64,000 bases of DNA from a virus: IMG/VR virus record IMGVR_UViG_3300028829_005183, positions 1 to 64,000 of that record; one strand, 5' to 3'. The position numbers and the translations under genes are program-made. The notes under the pieces were generated by a model, which made no database searches, was not told the DNA's origin, and saw only the letters and a list, made by a program, of their open reading frames with translations. Shown here piece by piece: positions 58,749 through 64,000 of this stretch (the stretch's first letter is position 1; every line of letters begins with the position of its first letter).

Positions 58749-59696
58749 GTGAAAGATAGTAAGATAAATAACGTATTTTCTCTTGGTATTAGAGAACCCA
58801 GTGATGGAGATGTTGGGGTATCATACTCCCAATACACAATGTATGCTAATTGCCCACATCAATGGAAGCTGAACTATATGGATGGTAACAGAACGTTTGA
58901 CCCATCCATACATTTGGTGTTTGGTACAGCAATGCATGAAACACTACAAGAGTGGTTGGATATACTGTACAACAAATCACCCAAAGAAGCATCTGAGATA
59001 GATTTGGGTAAGATGTTGTATGAGTGTATGATTACCGAATATACAAAGATGCGTAAACAGACTGGTGTTGAATTTAGTTCACCATCTGAAATGGAGGAGT
59101 TCTTAGAAGATGGAATTGAGATTCTGAACTTTGTTACAAAGAATCGCTTGGATTACTTCAATACACGTCATATGAAACTTCTAGCCATTGAGTTACCAAT
59201 CTACGCTAAAGCTATGGAATCTCATAATGTATATATGAGAGGGTTCTTAGATTTGGTGTTTGAGGATACATATGAGAATAAGATTCAGATTTGGGATATC
59301 AAAACATCAACAATGGGTTGGAATAAGTGGCAAAAAGCAGATAAAACCAAAACAGCTCAGTTGGTTCTGTACAAAAAATTCCTATCCGAACAATTTGGTT
59401 ACCCAATTGATAACATCAGTACCAAATACTTCATCGTAAAGAGAAAGTTGCACGAAGGTATGATGTTTGCTCAAAAGAGGGTGCAAGAATTTGTACCTTC
59501 TAGTGGTAAACCCACACTAAATAAGATAACAAAAAGTTTTGAAGATTTCATCAGAAATTCATTCAACGAAGATGGTAGCTACCGAAAAGAATCTGAGTTC
59601 CCTGCTATGGCGGGTAAGAACAATAAGAATTGTAAGTGGTGTCCGTTCAAAAATGATTTTGAGAAATGTCCGAAAGAGAATAGACATAAAGTATGA
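58749..59696 (+). CDS. Cas4/AddB-like PD-(D/E)XK nuclease with Fe-S cluster
   Basis: A 315-residue nuclease. The first cysteine is in MYANCPHQWKL (Cys35). Catalytic elements are MRGFLDLVFED (Asp168) and IWDIKTS (Asp183, Lys185), followed by the QxxLY motif (AQLVLYKKF). Three more cysteines lie at the C-terminus (NCKWCPFKNDFEKC), completing a four-Cys iron-sulfur cluster of the Cas4/AddB type. It could process DNA ends in recombination-dependent replication. No CRISPR or cas1/2 is nearby. The start is GTG. ATGA couples it to the transglycosylase. Confidence 0.88.
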   Translation: MKDSKINNVFSLGIREPSDGDVGVSYSQYTMYANCPHQWKLNYMDGNRTFDPSIHLVFGTAMHETLQEWLDILYNKSPKEASEIDLGKMLYECMITEYTKMRKQTGVEFSSPSEMEEFLEDGIEILNFVTKNRLDYFNTRHMKLLAIELPIYAKAMESHNVYMRGFLDLVFEDTYENKIQIWDIKTSTMGWNKWQKADKTKTAQLVLYKKFLSEQFGYPIDNISTKYFIVKRKLHEGMMFAQKRVQEFVPSSGKPTLNKITKSFEDFIRNSFNEDGSYRKESEFPAMAGKNNKNCKWCPFKNDFEKCPKENRHKV

Positions 59697-60235
59697 AGAA
59701 GATTTTATTGATTGTACCATTTTTGGTTGCAGCTGGGATTTCCAATAATCGGTTCAATTTAGAACCGATTGTGGTATTACAACCAAAAGAAATAAAAGGT
59801 GATACACCTAACTCAGCTAAGTTAAAAACTATCACAAATTATGTTGATTGGACACCATTAATCCGAGCTATGATTCAAGTCGAAAGTCGAGGTAATGATT
59901 CGGCATATAACAAACGTGAGGAAGCTGTGGGATGTTTACAAATCAGACCAATTATGCTAAAAGAATGTAATCGTATTCTAACGCTGATTGGTGTTGATAA
60001 ACAATACACATTAGATGATAGGTGGAATCGAACTAAATCAATTGAAATATTTTATGTAGTAAACAATCATCATCACAAAAATGGAACATATGAAGAAATC
60101 GCGAGGGCCTGGAATGGTGGTCCGAACTGGGCTAAAAAGGGCGGTACAAAAAGATATTGGAAAAAAGTACAAAAGCAACTCAAAAAACAATTTAAAGAAA
60201 ATGAACGTAGCGGTGATAGGTTCTCCGAAGTATGA
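59693..60235 (+). CDS. Exported lytic transglycosylase (SLT-like)
   Basis: A 180-residue protein with a signal sequence or N-terminal anchor (MKKILLIVPFLVAAGIS, residues 1-17). The SLT domain has IQVESRGNDSAYN (catalytic Glu64), AVGCLQIRPIMLKE, and ARAWNGGPNWAKKGGTKRYW. It would cleave peptidoglycan in the periplasm. The N-terminus could act as a signal-arrest-release anchor in an endolysin, or the protein may be an early exported wall-modifying factor. Its coupling to an early-type operon with a nuclease is unusual for a lysis enzyme. Confidence 0.85.
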   Translation: MKKILLIVPFLVAAGISNNRFNLEPIVVLQPKEIKGDTPNSAKLKTITNYVDWTPLIRAMIQVESRGNDSAYNKREEAVGCLQIRPIMLKECNRILTLIGVDKQYTLDDRWNRTKSIEIFYVVNNHHHKNGTYEEIARAWNGGPNWAKKGGTKRYWKKVQKQLKKQFKENERSGDRFSEV

Positions 60236-60596
60236 GAATGTTAGAAAGTTGCGAGAATTTCTGTTCACAATCAAAGAAAAGCTAGGAACTGAAATTAACA
60301 TTATAAGTAGGGGTAATAAAGATGGTTGTGAAAAATATGTTCGTAAGTATACATTAGAGTTTGGGTTAAGATACACCGAATACAACGCAGCACATACGAA
60401 CAGAAATCTATACAGTGGTATGAGTGATGAGTACTATGATAAACCATTTCATCCAACACAAACATTACATCAATATGATTGTATAGTAAAACACGCTGAT
60501 AAATTATTCTACTTTGGTGGTATAAAAGCATCTGAGCAAAGACACTTCGAAAAATTGCTAAAACGGTATGGAAAGCGTGTTACATATATGGTTTAA
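60201..60596 (+). CDS. SLOG/DUF2493-like nucleotide-binding protein
   Basis: About 131 residues. The start MNVAVIGSPKYENVRKLREF, then IISRGNKDGCEKYVRKYTLE, has the G-S-P/R-x-x-x and G-(N/A)-x-x-G-x-(D/E) layout of the YspA/DUF2493 SLOG family, which binds nucleotide-derived ligands. KLFYFGGIKASEQRHFEKLL closes the fold. ATG 60201 is chosen because the homology begins there; a longer reading from 60081 would overlap the transglycosylase domain entirely. It overlaps the preceding gene by 35 nt. Confidence 0.7.
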   Translation: MNVAVIGSPKYENVRKLREFLFTIKEKLGTEINIISRGNKDGCEKYVRKYTLEFGLRYTEYNAAHTNRNLYSGMSDEYYDKPFHPTQTLHQYDCIVKHADKLFYFGGIKASEQRHFEKLLKRYGKRVTYMV

Positions 60597-60638
60597 TTAA
60601 ATCGATTTAGATACTTATTTAAAAGAAATAAAAGAGTT

Positions 60639-62036
60639 ATGAGTAAACAAAGAAAAAAACCTCTGATACTTCTGTTATCAGATGATTTAAGATTACATAG
60701 TGGTATAGCTACTATGTCAAAACAGATAGTGCTAAATACAGCACATAAATATGATTGGTTGCAGGTTGGAGCAGCAGTTAAACATCCCGATGAAGGTAAG
60801 TTCTTCGATGTATCTGATTCTGTAAATGAAGAAGCGGGAATAGATAATGCGAGTGTTCGTATTATACCTCAGAGTGGATATGGTAATCAACAATTAATCA
60901 AACACCTAATTACTACTGAGAATCCAGATGCCATTCTACACTTTACCGACCCTCGTTTTTGGGGATGGTTGTATGCAATGGAAGATGAGATTCGTAGACA
61001 CATCCCAATTTTTTACTACAACATTTGGGATGATTTGCCAGACCCAATGTGGAACGCACCATTCTATGGAAGTTGTGATTTGTTGATGGGTATCTCAAAA
61101 CAAACATATGGTATCAACAAAAGAGTAATGGATAAGTATGGTATGCCTATGGACGATTGGCAAATCCAATATGTACCACATGGTGTTTCAGATAAGTTTA
61201 AACCAATCGCTAAAGATTCAGAAGAGTATCAGCATGTTTTAAAAATGAAATCTGATTTGGGCATTGTAGATAAGAAATTTGTGGTTCTGTATAATAACAG
61301 AAATATCAGACGTAAAAATCCTGGAGATGTGGTACTAGCATACAAAGAGTTTTGTGATACTCTAAGTGAAGATGAAGCAAAGGATGTAGTGCTACTATTC
61401 CATACATCAAAAGTAGACCCGAATGGTACTGACCTGCCTGAAGTGGTTAAGAATGTATGTCCTGATTATGATGTAGTATTCACTAATCAGCAATATTCTA
61501 CTGAAGAACTTAATCATATTTACAACTTAGCAGATGTTACAATTAATATGGCATCAAATGAGGGATTTGGGTTGGCTACATGCGAATCCGCTAATGCTGG
61601 AACACCCATTATTGTAAACGTTACTGGTGGGATGCAAGACCAGTGTGGATTTACAATTGATGGTAAATACATTGAAGCAGATGAATATGTTAAAATTGGC
61701 TCTCTACATGATAAGAAGAAACTACCTCATAATTTAAGTTGGGGTAGTTGGGTAAACCCAATATGGCCAACGAATCGTTCACTGCAGGGTTCACCAGCAA
61801 CACCATACATTTTCGATGATAGATGTTCTTTTGAAGATGCGGGTAAGGCAATACGGCAGTGGTATGATACTACTGAAGAACGTAGAATCGAATGCGGGTT
61901 GGAAGGTTCTGAGTGGATGAAATCAAAAGAAAGTGGTATGAGTTCTAAGGAGATGGGAACTCGATTTATTGATGCTATGGAAACAGCATTTAAAAAATGG
62001 CAACCTATAAATAAAGTAACATTATGGAAGATATAA
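60639..62036 (+). CDS. Glycosyltransferase, GT4-like
   Basis: A 465-residue GT-B enzyme. The N-terminal domain has PLILLLSDDLRLHSGIATMS and IPIFYYNIWDDLPDP. The C-terminal domain has FVVLYNNRNIRRKNPGDVVL, YSTEELNHIYNLADVTINMA and the donor-binding ASNEGFGLATCESANAGTPI (E-x7-E motif). Such enzymes occur in pairs in marine T4-like phages. The acceptor (DNA base, virion protein or cell-surface glycan) is unknown. It overlaps the next glycosyltransferase gene by 13 nt, so the two are probably made together. Confidence 0.85.
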   Translation: MSKQRKKPLILLLSDDLRLHSGIATMSKQIVLNTAHKYDWLQVGAAVKHPDEGKFFDVSDSVNEEAGIDNASVRIIPQSGYGNQQLIKHLITTENPDAILHFTDPRFWGWLYAMEDEIRRHIPIFYYNIWDDLPDPMWNAPFYGSCDLLMGISKQTYGINKRVMDKYGMPMDDWQIQYVPHGVSDKFKPIAKDSEEYQHVLKMKSDLGIVDKKFVVLYNNRNIRRKNPGDVVLAYKEFCDTLSEDEAKDVVLLFHTSKVDPNGTDLPEVVKNVCPDYDVVFTNQQYSTEELNHIYNLADVTINMASNEGFGLATCESANAGTPIIVNVTGGMQDQCGFTIDGKYIEADEYVKIGSLHDKKKLPHNLSWGSWVNPIWPTNRSLQGSPATPYIFDDRCSFEDAGKAIRQWYDTTEERRIECGLEGSEWMKSKESGMSSKEMGTRFIDAMETAFKKWQPINKVTLWKI

Positions 62037-63352
62037 AAAAGTTTTGTGTAGTTAGTTGTCCTATTTCAACCAGAAGTGGTTATGGGGCTCGTAGTAGAGA
62101 TTTTGTAAGGGCTTTGATTAAATCGAAGCCGGACTGGGATATCCAAATCTTATCACAGAGATGGGGGCAGACTGCAATGGATGCGTTGGCACCAGGAATC
62201 GATGATGATTTGTTAAATAGAATCATTACAAAAAAAGAAGATAAAAAACCAAATGTTTGGATTCAGATTACTGTTCCAAATGAGTTTCAACCTGTAGGTG
62301 ATTATAACATCGGTGTAACTGCTGGTGTTGAAACGACTATCATGCCTCCTGAGTGTTTAGAGGGTATGAATCGTATGGATAAGGTATTGGTATCATCTAA
62401 CTTTACCAAAGAGGTTATTCAAAAGACTGTGTTTGATAAGAAGGATGAGAAAACAAACCAATCGGTCGGTCAGTTGAAATGTGAAACTCCCATTGAGGTA
62501 CTATTTGAGGGTATTAATTTGGATATCTACAATAATAAGGCAGAGCGTGAACCAGCGATTGATGATGTTATGCGTGATGTATCGGAATCGTTTTGTTTCC
62601 TATTCGTTGGGCATTGGCTGCAAGGAGATTTTATGCAAGATAGAAAGAATGTATCAGGTCTAATATGGACATTCTTAAATGCGTTTAAGAACAAAACGAA
62701 ACAACCAGCACTCATACTAAAAACCAGTAGGGGTAATACTTCTTTGGTGGATAGACATGAACTTAGAAAAATAATCCAACAGATAAAATCACAATGTGAT
62801 TCAACCCGACTTCCTAATATATACCTACTACATTCTGATTTGACAGATGAGGAAATGAACGCTCTGTACAACCACCCGAAGGTAAAAGCACACGTATCAT
62901 TTACTCGTGGTGAGGGATTTGGTAGACCGTTGTTGGAAGCTACCATTAGTGGTAAACCAATGGTTGTATCAGGATGGTCTGGTCAAACGGATTTTTTGAA
63001 TCCTGAGTACGTTAATCTTATAAATGGTAAGCTAACACAGGTACACAAATCCGCATCGGATAAGAAGTTCCTTTTGAATGAAGCTTCTTGGTTTGAGATT
63101 GATTACAATATGGCGGGTAGTACTATGAAGGATATGGTTGATAACTATAAGAAGTACTTAGAGAAGTCCAGAAAGCATAGACAGTACACAAAAGATAGAT
63201 TTACCTTTAACCATATGGTAGAACTATTGGGTACTCGACTTGAGGATGTAAACTCTAAACCACAAACTGTTGGATTAAAACTACCAAAGTTGAAGAAGAA
63301 AGAAGAACCGAAAAAAGTAGAACTACCTAAATTGAAAAAGGTAACTAACTAA
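62024..63352 (+). CDS. Glycosyltransferase, GT4-like
   Basis: A 442-residue GT-B enzyme. It begins KKFCVVSCPISTRSGYGARS with the Gly-rich loop, followed by WDIQILSQRWGQTAMDAL. The donor domain has FVGHWLQGDFMQDRKNVSGL, VKAHVSFTRGEGFGRPLLEA, then TISGKPMVVSGWSG (E-x7-E type). The C-terminus is a Lys/Pro-rich tail (LKLPKLKKKEEPKKVELPKL) that may bind nucleic acid or another protein. It is TAATG-coupled to the next gene. Confidence 0.85.
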   Translation: MEDIKKFCVVSCPISTRSGYGARSRDFVRALIKSKPDWDIQILSQRWGQTAMDALAPGIDDDLLNRIITKKEDKKPNVWIQITVPNEFQPVGDYNIGVTAGVETTIMPPECLEGMNRMDKVLVSSNFTKEVIQKTVFDKKDEKTNQSVGQLKCETPIEVLFEGINLDIYNNKAEREPAIDDVMRDVSESFCFLFVGHWLQGDFMQDRKNVSGLIWTFLNAFKNKTKQPALILKTSRGNTSLVDRHELRKIIQQIKSQCDSTRLPNIYLLHSDLTDEEMNALYNHPKVKAHVSFTRGEGFGRPLLEATISGKPMVVSGWSGQTDFLNPEYVNLINGKLTQVHKSASDKKFLLNEASWFEIDYNMAGSTMKDMVDNYKKYLEKSRKHRQYTKDRFTFNHMVELLGTRLEDVNSKPQTVGLKLPKLKKKEEPKKVELPKLKKVTN

Positions 63353-63876
63353 TGGCTGGGTATTACAATACACATCTAAGGAAAACATCAGACCCCACTC
63401 CAATTACGAAAACTAAAATGGAGAGGGGTATGGTGGTTAAAATTAAGTACAAAAAAGATACAGGTACAAAGTTGTATTTGGTATTTGTACTACAACCAAA
63501 ATGGCCAAATACGACTGAAGGTAAGTTACATGGTCTATCCTTAGATGCAGTATCTCCTGGTAAACTTTTAGAAATAGCAGAAATCTACAATGAAGTGATA
63601 TCAAAATCATCAAAGGTTAAAAGATTAGATTTAGCTAAGATTCAAATCAACGAAGCATCTAAAGTGTTCTATACATCAGAAATCAAAACTGAGAAACAAC
63701 TGAAGGCATCGTATCGTACATTCAATCTATTAGATATTAAATCAGTTCAAGCAGTAAACTATGATTGGGGTAAATTTGATTTGGTTCCTGATAGAGATGC
63801 TAGAAGAAAACAGATGGAAGAGGAAGCTAAGATGAGAAAAGAAGCTGCTGAGGCTAAGAAGGAATTGGGTAACTAA
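63352..63876 (+). CDS. Unknown protein coupled to glycosyltransferases
   Basis: A 174-residue protein. The first half is a beta-rich domain (GMVVKIKYKKDTGTKLYLVF, VLQPKWPNTTEGKLHGLSLD). The middle contains VFYTSEIKTEKQLKASYRTF then NLLDIKSVQAVNYDW. The C-terminus is a charged helix (RRKQMEEEAKMRKEAAEAKK). I do not recognise the family. TAATG coupling ties it to the glycosyltransferase pair. The beta domain with conserved-looking Trp and Pro may be a nucleic-acid- or protein-binding fold. Confidence 0.7.
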   Translation: MAGYYNTHLRKTSDPTPITKTKMERGMVVKIKYKKDTGTKLYLVFVLQPKWPNTTEGKLHGLSLDAVSPGKLLEIAEIYNEVISKSSKVKRLDLAKIQINEASKVFYTSEIKTEKQLKASYRTFNLLDIKSVQAVNYDWGKFDLVPDRDARRKQMEEEAKMRKEAAEAKKELGN

Positions 63877-63934
63877 CTGATTATCAACACGATAGCTATG
63901 ATAGTGAGCACAAAAGTAAAAAGTACGGATGATA

Positions 63935-63966
63935 TTTGTTTAAATGAACATTTTTTCGTATATTAG
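63935..63966 (+). promoter_or_regulatory. Bacteroidota-type promoter at the right edge
   Basis: TTTG (63935-63938) and TATATTAG (63959-63966), 20-nt spacing. The leader is about 16 nt before an ATG at 63985. The stretch 63877-63934 holds nothing else recognisable. Confidence 0.75.
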
Positions 63967-63984
63967 TAGTAATATAGATACATT

Positions 63985-64000
63985 ATGAAAATAAGTTACG
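63985..64000 (+). CDS. Start of a gene cut by the window edge
   Basis: ATG AAA ATA AGT TAC follows the promoter at 63935-63966 at a suitable distance. Only five codons (MKISY) are visible, so the product is unknown. Confidence 0.4.

Noticed and set aside
58749-59696. Cas4-like nuclease as part of a CRISPR adaptation module
   Set aside because: No cas1, cas2 or repeat array is present. The iron-sulfur PD-(D/E)XK fold is also common in phage recombination nucleases.
60081-60596. Longer version of the SLOG-like gene starting at 60081
   Set aside because: The extra 40 residues are basic nonsense over the well-supported transglycosylase frame, and family similarity begins at the ATG at 60201.
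63877-63984. Search for a tRNA or small RNA in the last intergenic gap and in all other gaps
   Set aside because: No cloverleaf-compatible arms or conserved T-loop sequence (GTTCGA type) were found; the gaps hold only promoters, terminators and short leaders.

Overview
The window is 64 kb of a large, strictly lytic-looking T4-like myovirus, with low GC and very dense coding. Every gene I accept is on the + strand. No integrase, tRNA, IS or CRISPR was seen. The T4 core is recognisable but divergent ('far-T4' type): portal C-terminus, prohead protease, scaffold, gp23-type capsid, necks gp13/14/15, sheath, tube, tape measure and baseplate, then gp32, UvsX, RNase H/FEN, gp41, NrdA/NrdB, gp43, gp45, gp44 and gp62. 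The host is most likely a Bacteroidota (Flavobacteriia-like) bacterium. Eleven promoters have the Bacteroidota layout TTG-N20-TATATT(T/A)(G/A), and all eleven have exactly 20 nt between the TTG and the TATATT box.

Layout. 1-7.7 kb: head morphogenesis (portal end, three small or unknown proteins, protease, a modular internal protein, a bS21 ribosomal-protein homologue, scaffold, capsid). 7.7-19.1 kb: PhoH, then a fibre/adhesin cassette (SGSAQI-repeat fibres, a 19-copy decapeptide-repeat fibre, two S74-type chaperone tails) ending in a guanidinoacetate-methyltransferase-like enzyme. 19.2-35.2 kb: necks, sheath, tube, a chaperone pair with a candidate +1 frameshift, tape measure, and baseplate proteins including one with 16 tandem LGETTP repeats. 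35.2-40.2 kb: an unusual short family-A polymerase-like protein, a large putative internal protein and a LamG-type adhesin. 40.3-64 kb: replication, recombination and nucleotide metabolism, two tandem Mom-like DNA-modification proteins, an Nmad1-like protein, a DruA/DUF4338 protein wedged between clamp and clamp loader, a Cas4/AddB-like nuclease, an exported lytic transglycosylase and three glycosyltransferases.

Expression. Two promoter grammars divide the window. Late units are preceded by TATTTATA 28-108 nt upstream (the reverse complement of the T4 late box), are often closed by strong hairpin terminators, and mostly carry Shine-Dalgarno sequences. Replication units use the Bacteroidota promoter. 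At five of them (PolA-like, gp41, MazG-like, gp43, Cas4-like nuclease) the start codon lies only 4-5 nt after the -7 box, so the transcripts should be leaderless.

The best candidate for a new system is the combination of a phage bS21, Shine-Dalgarno-rich late genes and leaderless early genes in a phage of Bacteroidota, whose ribosomes normally mask the anti-Shine-Dalgarno. This would be a phage-driven switch in translation initiation. Other strong leads are the frameshifted chaperone pair, the MKLxxxLxE prohead-protease tags, the stand-alone PolA-like protein beside a family-B replicase, the Mom pair and the phage DruA protein.
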